From Branchiostoma floridae (taxonomy: Eukaryota > Chordata > Leptocardii > Amphioxiformes > Branchiostomatidae), in the NCBI RefSeq assembly GCF_000003815.2, contig NC_049987.1, forward strand, positions 13,771,075 to 13,812,925: a stretch of DNA of 41,851 bases, given 5' to 3'. This document shows, one piece after another, positions 1-11,353 of this stretch (the stretch's first letter is position 1; each line of letters begins with the position of its first letter). The notes under the pieces were generated by a model that did no database searches, had not been told where the DNA came from, and was given only the letters and a program-made list of their open reading frames with translations. A program made the position numbers and the translations under genes.

Positions 1-1343
1 ACTCTTACTTATCTTAAATTAAGCAGCGAATTTAAATCAGTGTATCGATATCTTTCCAGATACATTGTACTAGTATTCTCCAAGTATACACCAGGAGGTT
101 GAAACAAAGAGTAACACATCATTACCCATGTTCAAGAATGCATATTTAGAAAATTTGACAAGTACACTTGAGGATCCTTGGTCACATACGTGACATTAGT
201 CAAAGGTCCTACATAGCTATAGAAGGCCTTAGTTGCTTAACACTTAGCATGCCCTATGGGAGGGAAAGGAGCTGCCTTTAACAAATGATAAGTATGTTCA
301 ATATGTGTATCTCCCCTAAGTCAACCCACATGAATCCATGAAAGGTTTGCTCTACAATTTTAAGAACAGTTACTGAATTGTAGCTGAAATTCCTACAATT
401 TGAGAATTTCTAGCACATGAAAACTTCAGACAGACATATACTCGTAATGTGCTAAAACTCTACAATCAAGGGCAATAGCAGATCAAGTACAATCTGAAAT
501 TTCTTCCCTCGTAAACTTTCAAAGGCAAATGGTGGAGCATTAGGGAAGTTTTATGGCAGCTAATATCTTCTCGGCAGTAACAGGTGTAATAAACGTCGTA
601 AAGTCGGCCTTCATCAGTTACAATTAACTGTTCCACCGAGTTTCATAGATGTGATCGAAGTTGTAAACGGATAAAATGTCAGCATTGATGCTACTGTTAC
701 TGCTTGCTTGCCATACTAACACCACTTCTGGGCATGTTAAGCACTTACTGTCGGTACTACATAGCCTACTTATAATTCAAGTCACACCACAAGAAGTGGA
801 GCAAAGACTAAAACACTTAAGTTGATGGCAAAAACACTTAAGTTGATATTTTCCGATATTTTTCAGAGGCAACTTTTATCATTAACGTAATGGCATGAGA
901 ACAGAGAAACACTGTAGTCATGTAAGGTTTCTTCTTCAATAATGAACAAAACTCAACTATTCCTATAACAGCTGCACAGTTTTACAAGGAGCAGAGCGTT
1001 CGATTTAAGTTATATTTTGGCGCTAGCTCCTGTCAACCTTGTAGCTTTATCAAAGGGCAAATCTACATCACACATCATCAAAGTTATGGGCCGATTTTAC
1101 GTGTCAAGAACACCTCATTGATAGACTACAGGTACAAAAGGTAACGTTGTCTTCTTGAATGATAATTGCCTTCTTAAGTTTGACATTTACAGTCATGAAT
1201 TATGCATTAACTAGTACTTGCTGTGGCACAATTTTTCTAGATGGCCAAAACAGAGAAAGGTGTTAAATACTACAGAGAAAGTATTATGTTCCTTAAAGTT
1301 GCAGTAAGGCAATGACAAATCAAAGCATATAGCTAGTTTAGCA
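1..1343. other. Non-coding stretch, no gene seen
   Basis: AT-rich sequence with stops in all frames. No exon with a recognisable product was found. Just before the first transposon the word AGCATATAG occurs twice (1324-1332 and 1340-1348), which blurs the exact left edge of that element. It is probably intron or intergenic sequence downstream of the minus-strand NHS-like exon. Confidence 0.6.
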
Positions 1344-2325
1344 TATAGGGCTTATTCAGTCACGTGATCCACCCTCCGGACGCCATGGCAACGAGCGAAG
1401 TCGGCCATTTTGGGGTCCACTTTGAGCGCAGCTCACAGCGGCTCGCCATGCAACTCTCCGTAAAAATTGAAAATATTTCTTATGCAACGCACAATTTCCC
1501 TTCAAAACGTTTAGGTTCATAATCAGGGTGTGCTATCTTGTGGTGGGATGCTGGTCTAGAACTGTTAAAGCCTACACACAACGGGTAACAGTTAAGTTTG
1601 TTTCGCGTTTCTCGTGTAACAAACAAGCAAAGCCGGGACGGGAACGAAGTCATGTACTAGTGCTACGACTCGGAAACAAATTTGGGTTTCTGCCATAAGT
1701 AGAGCTCATCTTACTGGTAGAATTTTCAGAACGAATGTGTGTAGTACAAATTTTGTATCTGAACAAGACAGTAAACGATTTGTCAGATAACTTTCAACGA
1801 CGGTGGACTGGGTACCTACTCCGGCACAACGTAAATACATGTACATGGACCGTCGCTACACTCCACTAAAGCAGGAAGGACAAAATAGAGCCGCACAAAC
1901 AGCGAAGCCAAGAAATGATAGGAAGAACATATTCCCAGGTTCTGTGAAGAATTTCTATGAAACAAAAGTACAACAGTTAACGTTAATAATGGCTATCACA
2001 GTGTCTGTGAACAACAACGTCACAGCTCACCCACAAAATTCACTATCAACTGATACTCCACTGTCACTGTTGCCGTGCTCAGGCGGGGACCCGGAGTGGG
2101 TCAAACTTTCCCTCACTGATAATGGGAAAATGGGTAATTTCCACCCGATTTATGTAGTGAAAATAAGATTTAAGGTTGTAGACTCTTTGTATAGTCAAAC
2201 ATCGTGCAACCCACTTCACTTTCTTCGGACACTTGGAGACCCACGCTGTACTGTGTAGCGCATGGACCCCAAGATGGCGGCGCACGGGAGCAAAGGGTGA
2301 TGACGTCACGTGAATAAGCCCTATA
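1344..2325. mobile_element. Non-autonomous inverted-repeat DNA transposon, about 0.98 kb
   Basis: The left end TATAGGGCTTATTCA at 1344 is mirrored by TGAATAAGCCCTATA ending at 2325. The terminal similarity continues imperfectly inward for roughly 90 bp. It includes CACGTGA on both sides, and GGCCATTTTGGGGTCCA (left) against the complement of TGGACCCCAAGATGGC (right). The outermost TATA is palindromic, so the target duplication could be TA or TATA, as in Tc1/mariner-like or related elements. A 10-bp direct repeat TATAGCTAGT also lies close to both edges (1328-1337 and 2322-2331), but on the left it is separated from the terminal repeat. The interior holds a 151-codon ORF with no transposase motif. 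The element is more GC-rich than its surroundings. Superfamily is not determined. Confidence 0.8.
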
Positions 2326-2997
2326 GCTAGTATTTCGACAAGCCTTCATTCAGAGGAAAGAAAATCAGACAATGCTGGGGGAGGGGGGCATTGAAAAAAG
2401 AAAAAATACAGTACGGTTGAAGAATAAGTAGTCTGTTACACAAACTCTACTGTCCAGGGCTGTGGATGTTGGGCGGGCTGCTATAAGCGAGATTTAATCA
2501 GGCTAGAGAATATGGCTTCCTCTTCAGCCCTCTATTTTCATACTGTCATCTAGTCGCTTACATTCACACCAAGGCCTATCCTGAAAAAATATTAGAATCA
2601 GACTATCATGGCTGAAAGCCAACATACAACTTAACTACACCATCAATTATTCAAAGTGTTATACAGCAACAGGCTGTTGCCTTGACTGTATGGATGACTT
2701 GAGGCTTGACCTGAACAGCTGCAGTAATAACTGCTATTGACATCGTAGGTGAACACTTTAAATTTCAGCATAGAAGAGGTATGAATTATGTATGAATCAT
2801 TTTGTACCTTTGGAGTTTTGGTAACCTTGAAAAAAAAGGGTTTTGAAGAGACAGTACAACTACGTCCTTGAAAGAATAATTTTTTTCTTGTATCATCTCA
2901 ATGACATGGAACCTGTCTTTGGACAAAGCTCAATTTTTCGATCGTCTACAATCTTAAATACCATTTACCAAACTACAAAGTACAATGTCCTTTGTCA

Positions 2998-3038
2998 ATG
3001 CAACCAAGGAGGTCAAGGAAAAACCTCCTTGATGCAAC
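2998..3038. repeat. 27-bp palindromic insertion with 7-bp target duplication
   Basis: The insert at 3005-3031 starts CAAGGAGGT and ends ACCTCCTTG, so its 9-bp ends are perfect inverted repeats with 9 nt between them. It is flanked on both sides by ATGCAAC (2998-3004 and 3032-3038). The same terminal motif and a 7-bp flanking repeat occur at the 32-kb element and at 39806. It looks like a minimal transposon consisting of little more than its two ends, or an internal-deletion product. Seen directly: the palindrome and flanking repeats. Inferred: transposition. Confidence 0.7.
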
Positions 3039-3611
3039 ATATACGTAACGTCGGATCTTTTCAACAATTTTGATCAAACTTACACTTCAAATGAAGCTGG
3101 AAATCTTCACATCATACAGAAAATGAAAGAAACCTAAACCCACCCCAGACCTGGCCTCTAAAAACTGTCCCAACACATCGTGGTGTTCCCAAAACCAGCT
3201 ACGCAGAGCTCGGCACACGGCAATGACACGATAGCGTCCTTTTCTATGAGTTTTCATCTTGAGTACTTGCCACATCGGAGAAAACCGGTGTTGAGCAGGG
3301 ACCAAAGAGCTGAAATATCTGCAGAGCTCCAGACAGACAGACCTGGTATTCTCCTGACCTGCACCTACCAGAGGATTGCATTGTTCTGTTTCTTTGTCTG
3401 AGTGTAGCCTCCTTTTCTCCAAACCTTGACCCAGCTCTGCACACTTTACCATGACAAAAGTTCTGCCACAATGATTTCTGGGTGCCTACAGACCTGTGAA
3501 AGGACCAGCGAGAACCAAGCACCGTGGAAAATTGCGTCAGCCTCCATATCACACGACCTCGTCCTCCCCAAAACCATTGTTGTCGTGGCGATATTATCCT
3601 TTATTTTAATT

Positions 3612-3763
3612 GTTACCATGGTAACTGATGCCTTTCTTTTTTCAAATCAAACTTCACAGATTACCACCACGTGGGGCTGACAACGTTGTTCAAAAGATGA
3701 GACAGATATTTTGTCTTTAGATGACCCTTTGGATTTCATGCCACGTGTTGTTGCCATGGCAAC
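3612..3763. promoter_or_regulatory. Two perfect RFX-type X-box palindromes with E-boxes
   Basis: GTTACCATGGTAAC lies at 3612-3625 and GTTGCCATGGCAAC at 3750-3763. Both are perfect 14-bp palindromes matching the RFX (X-box) consensus of two GTNRCC-type half sites. CACGTG E-boxes lie between them (about 3668 and 3742). RFX factors control ciliary and neuronal genes and act on such sites in animals. Whether this is a working enhancer cannot be told from sequence alone. Confidence 0.45.
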
Positions 3764-6034
3764 GTTGCTTCCATCATAGGCAGAAAATCATAGTAACAAA
3801 TAAAGAGTGAGAACATAACAGACCAGATTGATTAACCATTACCTTGAATCAGAAGAAAAATTGAACCTCTACCCTAATGAAATCAATTCTTACCTGTTTC
3901 AAAGTTTCTATTGTGACTTACTTTTATATAATCTCCGCTAGGCTCTTCATAATGAATGGTATAAATGGTGCTGTGCTGTCATAATCGAAACACAGCACCA
4001 TCATAAAACTTTTAATGCCAGATGTAAGCTCATATTTTCATAGATATCTCCTGTAAAATATGCAAGACTTGCTTTTATCCAGACATTTCATAATCACTAC
4101 ACCTCAATTATCATGACTTGAAGAGAGATCTCTAACTTGTCATCCACACCTTAAATTTTATAAGACCAGGTGAAAGGTTCCCATGTCGCATCGATCCATC
4201 TCTGTTCTGTTGTACCATTTTTTTTATATAGGACCACCTGTTTGGTTGGCATAAATTTCACACAGTCAGACCAGACATCTTTTGTCATAAGACTTTGTTT
4301 TACCAAGTCACAAGCTCCAGTTCTGATTTCACATATCTAGTAAGTCTTACTCCAAAACAAACAGCTTATTGAAATCAACTTGGGGGTAATATACTGAAGT
4401 ATTGATTATACCAATTCTGATAAATAGGTCAACTCAATAATCCAAAGCTGATGTACAGAGTAATAAGTCAGATCCTCATCATAGTACATGTTCAATATAT
4501 TCGTTGGGAGTATCATTTACATTAAAAAAAAGGTCTATTTTGTTAGTCTCCTACTTTTTGATGATGTCATTCAAAACATTTATATTTCATATTACCCCCA
4601 CAGTTTCAATGGAATAGTCCGAGATTACAGCCAAAATTGAATAAACCAAAGCTCAGTGCCAGTATAGTGTGAAATTGGTCTGCTTCGTGGCCCCCAGTTA
4701 TACCTTCAAGTTCAAGCACCCGTGCTCCTTTCCACTTTCATAACAGGTTTTCCTTTGCACTGAAGGGTTTGTAAGACCTGTGCACTGATCCAACAGCAGA
4801 TGTCACATTACTTCTTTTCATTTCCATCCAACAGCACACCATAGGATCAAACTTGACTTTCTAGCCATCTCATTTACCTCCTTTCCATTGGATCCACGTT
4901 TCCATTTGTTACAGCAAGCATCAGCAAGAAAGAAGGCTGACTATTTAGTCACTTTAAGCCACCATCATACTACAATAGACAGTTTCTTTAAACCTTGCAT
5001 AGACAGCAAAAGCCTTGGAGACTACCATTCACCACGTAACAAGATTATCCTTGGACTTCACAAAGTATGTATGTTTAACACTTGGAATGGAGGTGTTCAA
5101 GAATACTGATAGTTGACTCAAAGAATGGTTAGGCTATTCTAACTTCATGACTGTATGAACCACTGTTAAATTGTTACTAGCATTTTCATCTATAGTTTGT
5201 TGAGGACATCTAACATTAATCTAGAAGATTTATATACCGCAAAAATGTCTATAACTGTCAGGGTTTCTACTGCTTAGGCCATACCGTTGGCCATAAAATG
5301 AGTATGCCCATTCTCTCTGGGTTCACGACCTTTTGTTGTTCTGTCATAAAGAGAGTGAGAAGACAATAGATCGACAGCCATGCAGGATGTGATATTTGCA
5401 GCCAATCTCGCAGAAATGTACCGTGACTAGCCATAAGCTGTCAATTGCCTTGTGGAGGGTATTTATGGTCTCTTTCTTTCATCAGAGCAGGTGGGGTGAA
5501 ACCTGCACTGGCGGTAAATCAGGTATTGGGCTTAGAGTACCATAGATCTGAGGATCTTTCTTGTAAGCCCCAATTTGTACGTCTTTCAAATAGTGCAGTT
5601 CTTTTTCTCAACTGGATAACTTATATCAATGTACAATAAATTTGGAAATGACCCTGATCGCCAATAAATCACATCAAATTATTTGAAAGTTAATGCAAAG
5701 ATCTCTAGGTTTCTGCCCCATTGAAAAGTGAAAGAAAAATGAGTCAAAATTACCTAGCTTGGAGGCTTTTTGTTTGAATGAATTTCAAAATGGGCACTAA
5801 CTCAAGGAAACTGTTTTTTCTAACTTTTCAACAGACATACATCTCCACTGTAAGTATCTGAGGGCAGGTTAGAGATTATTGTTGCCATGTCTGGCAGTGG
5901 TAGCACCAGACAGATTAATGGTGGAAGAGGGAATTCATTAGTACTGAACTTCATCCTCCTTTACAGTTATCCCATTATCTCTGTCTGGATGGCAAAAGGT
6001 ACATCATGTCAGGGTCATACTTCATGCTACATTG

Positions 6035-6098
6035 CCATGGTAACCAATCACCATGGCAGCCAATCATCATGGCAACCAATCACCATGGCAGCCACTAC
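6035..6098. repeat. Four 16-bp units, X-box half-site plus CCAAT
   Basis: Four tandem units of consensus CCATGGCARCCAATCA start at 6035, 6051, 6067 and 6083. The first has TAACC and the last degenerates after CCATGGCAGCCA. Each of the first three units combines an X-box half (CCATGGYARC) with a CCAAT box at fixed spacing, so the array repeats two potential factor sites with a 16-bp period. It could be a minisatellite only, or a homotypic cluster of RFX and NF-Y sites. Confidence 0.85.
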
Positions 6099-6225
6099 CC
6101 TGGCCTGCAGATCTGGTTAATTTCCCACTTCCCACAACCCTGTCACCTGAACTTGACCTACCTGTAAATACCCAAGGGCAAACTTTGATTTAGAAAATAC
6201 TGCACTCATTGGTCTATTCATCCTA

Positions 6226-6604
6226 CAGGGCAATAGCCCGGGTACCATCCGGTAAGTAGTTTGCTCCGGAGTTAATTATACACTACATATAGTCGCTTCT
6301 TGCTCCAACTTTTATTATACACTAGATACAGCGGCTTCTCTGCTCTGGCAACCTTGACTATCCAAATCATCCAAATTTTGGACGAGGACGCTGATTGGTC
6401 CCTACATATGAAAAAGGTTGAAGAAAGGCCATCCGTCCGCTTGCGGGAGGGCCTGTTGTCATCAAAGGAGCGCTCTAGAACCCATTCACTCATTGACGTT
6501 ACCACCAAGCTGTTTGAATGTGCAGGTCTCCAGACGGATAGCAGAAGCGAACATATAATAGGAGCAAACTACCACCCGGATGGTACCTAGACTAACAGGG
6601 CAAT
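6226..6604. mobile_element. Short inverted-repeat element (MITE), about 360 bp, with flanking direct repeat
   Basis: The left end GGTACCATCCGG at 6241-6252, followed by GTAGTTTGCTCC, is mirrored on the right by GGAGCAAACTAC at 6561-6572 and CCGGATGGTACC at 6577-6588. Six outer bases on each side match apart from transitions. Internal GCTTCT/AGAAGC words extend the similarity. The direct repeat CAGGGCAAT flanks the element at 6226-6234 and 6596-6604, with a 7-9 bp target duplication and small end irregularities. That duplication length would suit a hAT-like element. The 96-codon and 78-codon ORFs across it are shadows in a non-coding element. Confidence 0.75.
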
Positions 6605-6994
6605 GGTTTCATACTAGATTTAGACCATAATAAACAACCATGATAGCATTTGTAGGTGACTTCATTTTTTCAACATACTACTATTGCCTACGGTCTACTT
6701 TTCAGATTGGTTCTCCTCACGGTAGACACTCAGGTCACGTCCAAACTGTCTGGTGCCATCATGTGCTACATCAATGTTTAATAAGGGGATACACTGACAT
6801 TCACAGATAGGTCAAGTTCACAGGCCCCAGGCATGCACAAAGGGAGCACAAGGCAAGTACGTAATGCCTCTTCCTCATGTACAAGTTCACTAGTAGGAGA
6901 ACTTATGACCTAGGTCGGCTTACCAGATGACAAATACAGATACGAATGCTGAAAACATGATTAAAGGGTGAAAGGAAGCTTCAACAATGATGGG

Positions 6995-7219
6995 TTCTTT
7001 TCTACATAGAATATAGATTCTATATATTCAATTCTCACTACACTGGAAGAAGAGAGGTGGTTCTACTAAATGCAGGACCAGAACAAGATGGTTTAAAACA
7101 AGAGAATGGGTCATGTAGACAACTTCTTTTATACATGGAATGAAAACTCCATTCAGTCTTGACTACACTGAAAGAAGAGTGGTGGTTTCACTAAAAGCAG
7201 GACCAGAACAAAATGGTCT
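6995..7219. repeat. Imperfect direct duplication of about 100 bp
   Basis: The segment 6995-7095 is repeated at about 7124-7219. Shared landmarks are TTCTTTT at the start, CTACACTG-AAGAAGAG in the middle (7038 and 7163, 125 bp apart) and GCAGGACCAGAACAA near the end. The copies have diverged by substitutions and small indels, so this is an old local duplication. Confidence 0.8.
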
Positions 7220-9581
7220 GGAAAGGATGGATCTTGAGGAAAACTAAAAGTAGTCCACAACACAGATTTACCAAACACTGCAGAAACCACACTATTTCAC
7301 CTTCCTACGTATCTATCAAGTTCAACCTCCACCACATGAAGACAAGGGGACAACATAAATATTAACCTGTTTTATGTACGAGGCTCGGGAATCCATGCTT
7401 GATTCATCTCCTGCATCCGTGGAGTCCTGGAATCACAGTAATTGGGGTTTTTATAACATCAAGAAAGAAGACATACATGTCAAGCAATTTTTTAAGAAAA
7501 AAAAAATCAAGTTCACAGGCCATGCACAAATACAAAAAATTGTTTGTTGACAAAAAAGAAACACACGATAAACTTGCTGTCATGGTACATGTATTCTGGT
7601 CTGAAGAGCTGTTGATGACAGTGAGAGATGGTATGTACCATGTGGTGAATGTTTGTTAATTATGACAAAATGGATCATTAGCCAGCACTGGGTTTCCAGG
7701 ACTACTGGTAAATATGTTAGCTTTGATACAAGACAATCCATACTGATGTTATGGCAGTACAAGACAAGATGTTATGATGATGCTTATACTGAAATAAACA
7801 TGGGGATGATATTTCTGGACAATACATTATACAATGTGCAACTGATATATGATACATGTATGAAATAGTGTAGTTCTTCTTTAATTTCCTTGGCTTCAAC
7901 TTATCAAGTTTTCCCAATACACTTCAGCAACCCTACAGAGAAAACCATATCCTTTACTGCAGCTAGGTGGCTGAAGCAATATACAGCACATTCTAATACC
8001 AAACCCATCTCCAACACAAGGTGCAAAGATATAATCACAAGGAATGATTCAATAAAGCTCCAAGAACTAAGTATTCTGTACTGCACTGCAAACCGTCACA
8101 GAAAGTAAACTTCATTAGGAATATGAACAAACTCCTTTACAAACAAAGTTAGTCATTGGCTGATTGAGAAGTGATTATACTCCAAGTGTTTGGTTTCCAC
8201 GTTAAAAATAGACACCACCTTGGTATTATTTATAACCCTGAAGGTCGTGCAATATTCCCCTCCTTGCAGGAAATTACTGGATGTAGTCAGATTCACTTCC
8301 AAGGGTGCGAATGATGTCATCCAATAATACAGACTATATATATTATTTATGGTATGTAATATCATCTTCCAAGGATCTTCATAGTCTTAATCAGTTTATC
8401 CTTGCTTCTCTATTTTCAAGACAGCTAACAAAAGGCCCACAATAACTCAGCTAAAACTTATTACTTGCTCTCAGAACAATAAAGACTCGGCTAAAGACCA
8501 TTTGCGCGGCTCGCAATACGATTTATAGCTTTCATAACACTTCTGTACTCTTATTGCTACACTGCAGTCCAGGACTGTAAAAACAAAAGACTTAAAATAC
8601 GGACCGAGTCTCCCACCTGTTATCAGTTTTACTGCAAATTGAAAGGATTCACTCATAAGACATCGTGGATCGATATATGTGCTCTCACTGCACAAGGCAT
8701 TCTAATGTATCAAAGATGCGTGACTCGTTTTGCTGAGTACTGCTGGTATCAGTCATTACTTTTCACAAGGGTATCATCTGGTATAAAATGTTGGCGGTGT
8801 TCTCCAACACTGTCCTTGCCTGGGGTCATATTCTGTCCACAAATCTTTAGGTATATGAAATGGTTCTTTCGATACGGAAAGGTGGTTCAGGACCATCAAC
8901 AATTTAATTTTCTGTTCTTAAAATGTTTTTTATGTGTAAGAAAAGGTTTGCTTGTCTCATCAATCCAGTTGATTTATAGTTTTAGAAAAATAACTGATTT
9001 GTTCTAAAGAGATCCTACGCTAATGGGGAAATGGTCCCCATAATCCCTGGATTTGTAATACGAACTTGATATATGAAACATGTGCAGGTACAAGAAAATG
9101 AGGTCCAAGGGAATAACTTTCTGTAGGCTATACCATTTTCATGAAATTTAGGAGCATGACATCCAAGAAATCTTTTTCATAGGATTGAACATCCATCCTA
9201 TAAATCCATTATAAATAATACCTTTGTTGTCAAACAAAAAAAGAGTGTTAAAATTCTTAAATTTTGACTGCAGGTTGACATACCTTTTAGGTAATTTTTT
9301 CTAACCAACATAGACATGCCAATATGGACATGGGGATCTAAGGCAACCCCTAAGTCATGCCTTGTGCTGCCCTGGGTATATAGATTTGCTCTTCAAGCAT
9401 TTCCAAAGAAAGAACCCTGGTATGTGACACAACCACCTGTTCATCATAGTCACAAAGTTCAATAAGTAATGGCAGGACGGCTCCCCAAGGACCCATAGGA
9501 CTTTTCCCCTCTCCCTAATGTGCCCCTCCATGCTCTACATATCTTGAAGGCTGATAGAAATCAAAGACCCCTTAACAACCT

Positions 9582-9637
9582 GGGATCACCAGGGGCAACA
9601 AGTTTAATGGGGGATCACCCAGGGCAGCAAGTTTAAT
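9582..9637. repeat. Two-copy 29-bp tandem repeat
   Basis: GGGATCACCAGGGGCAACAA followed by GTTTAAT (9582-9608) is repeated at 9611-9637 with few changes (CACCCAGGGCAGCAA). It appears to be a simple tandem duplication. Confidence 0.85.
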
Positions 9638-10583
9638 CATTCTTCCCTTACTGATTGAGCGTGATTGAATAGACAATTTCCCGCTGACCTACTTTAAAGT
9701 GGAGATATGCAAAGGCTGGAGTGTTTTGCTGAGACAGCATCTTTGTTGCATCATTAAGGATACTTCAGCAGTAGCCTCTTTGTCTACAAGGAGAACACTT
9801 ATCAGTGCAGCAGCCTGGAAACTACATTATTTGAGCTCAGGTTTGCCCCAAGCATCGCTCACATGCTGAATCGTCTGACTTTCCCATCTAAAAGTTTGGT
9901 CCTCACGTCTTGCACTATTTTGGGAATCAAATATTTCATTTCTCAGAAGTAGTCTAGGTGGCTCCATTTCTCAGATGCAGCATAACAGCAACTGAAATCA
10001 AATGCCTGTCCTACCCGTTACAAGGATCATGTGACTCAGTGCCAATCAGAACTCTTGCCTATGTTGGATGACTGTTCTGCAGTAAAGACCAAAGGAGCAA
10101 ATAAAGTCCCCCCCCCCCTATTTTAGAATGGAATGGCTGCAAGCTACTAAAGCTAATATTTCACCTTCGTCCTTAAGATCAATTGGATAATCCAGTCACC
10201 TTGAGGATGCAGGCCATTCTTAGATGCAATCAGACACTCCACTTGTCTCAGAGGCATCATAACTGCAGACATCATTGGGTAGTAAAACTTTGTGGGAATG
10301 GCACATTTCAGATTTTGTCATTTCCAATGCAAAAATGGTGCACAGACAAGTGATTGAGATCAGGATATGAAAGCAGGATGTACATGTGCTGTGAGATTCA
10401 GCTGATGTGAACATTAAAGTTCTTTGGGGGAGCATTAAGTGATAGAATCACTGTTTAATGTTCAACTGGGTACCATTTTTCTGCTAACTCTCAAGTCTTT
10501 GGCAAGCTTTCCTCTAAAGGTCTTGTTACAATTACATGCTAGTATGAATAAGGCAGTATCTTAAATCATTGCCACAGCAACCC

Positions 10584-11353
10584 TATAACGGAGGGGGCCC
10601 CGAATTCGCCACTGTACCGCAAATTCGCCACTTTTTGTTTTCTTTATTTTCGAGGTGGAAGGGGAAAATGTTATGATTACTTCAATTATACTTCCAAAAT
10701 ATGACTATCAAACATTAATATGCATGAAGTCTTTTGATCGTATCTATTCAAGCAGAGACGGGCGGAGCAAAAACAGGAAGAAAGGACACACGGCACGAGT
10801 ACCATGTTTGGGCGGCAGCACTGGCGACAGCGACCGACGTCTATTCCCAGGTTGTTTTATATCGAAAAAATGATTCTGGAAACCACATATCACATCGAAA
10901 GAATTCTTAAAGATATTCCCAAACTGTAAAATAAAGATTGATATGGAAATCTGTCGTGTGGTGTATCTTTTAAGCCAGTTATTTTGACAAGATTGTTGAA
11001 GTTTTCATGCCATCGAACGTCTGACTTGTCGATCGAACGTGCACTACATTTCGGTGGTTCAAGAATTCAATACCTTAAAAACACTTTCAATGGTTCTTTT
11101 TAACGATTTCTGACCAATTGTTAAAGTGGCGAATTCAGGGTACACCCTTGGGACGTAAGCCCGTATTACGTCGGAAAGTTGCTGATTGACCCTTGACCTC
11201 TACGTTCGATCAATCACCATGGTAACGCGTGCAAAAAAAGTTAGACATAAGATATGCCGACGTATTCACAAATCACAGAGAGGGTCATTAATCTTCCGTT
11301 TGAAAACGATGATTTATTGAAAAAGTGGCGAATTCAGGGCCCCCTCCGTTATA
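10584..11353. mobile_element. Inverted-repeat DNA transposon with subterminal repeats, 770 bp
   Basis: The left end TATAACGGAGGGGGCCC, continuing CGAATTCGCCACT, is mirrored on the right with one mismatch over 30 bp, ending GGGCCCCCTCCGTTATA at 11353. The outer TATA makes the target duplication TA or TATA, as in the 1.3-2.3 kb element. The word GAATTCGCCACTTTT recurs just inside the left end (about 10620) and, inverted, about 220 bp inside the right end (about 11125). This looks like subterminal transposase-binding repeats. No transposase ORF is present; the 72-codon ORF at 10655-10873 has no recognisable motif. Superfamily unknown. Confidence 0.85.

Larger units (their letters stand above)
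2326..6034. other. Non-coding stretch with small insertions and possible enhancer
   Basis: No exon is supported. Short ORFs at 2843-3073, 3087-3452, 3180-3401, 3244-3552, 3426-3680 and 4888-5109 overlap on both strands and show no family signature. The stretch from about 3160 to 3770 is less AT-rich than its flanks and carries the X-box palindromes listed separately. The 27-bp palindromic insertion at 3005 also lies here. Confidence 0.55.
6605..10583. other. Non-coding stretch, no gene seen
   Basis: AT-rich sequence holding only short ORFs without family signature, such as 7399-7659, 8153-8365 and 8639-9007. It includes the duplication at 6995-7219, the short repeat pair at 9582-9637 and a C run at 10108-10118. 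Probably intron or intergenic sequence. Confidence 0.55.

Noticed and set aside
1803-2258. 151-codon ORF inside the first transposon
   Set aside because: No transposase, zinc-finger or other motif. It overlaps a minus ORF and runs into the terminal repeat, so it is most likely chance in a non-autonomous element.
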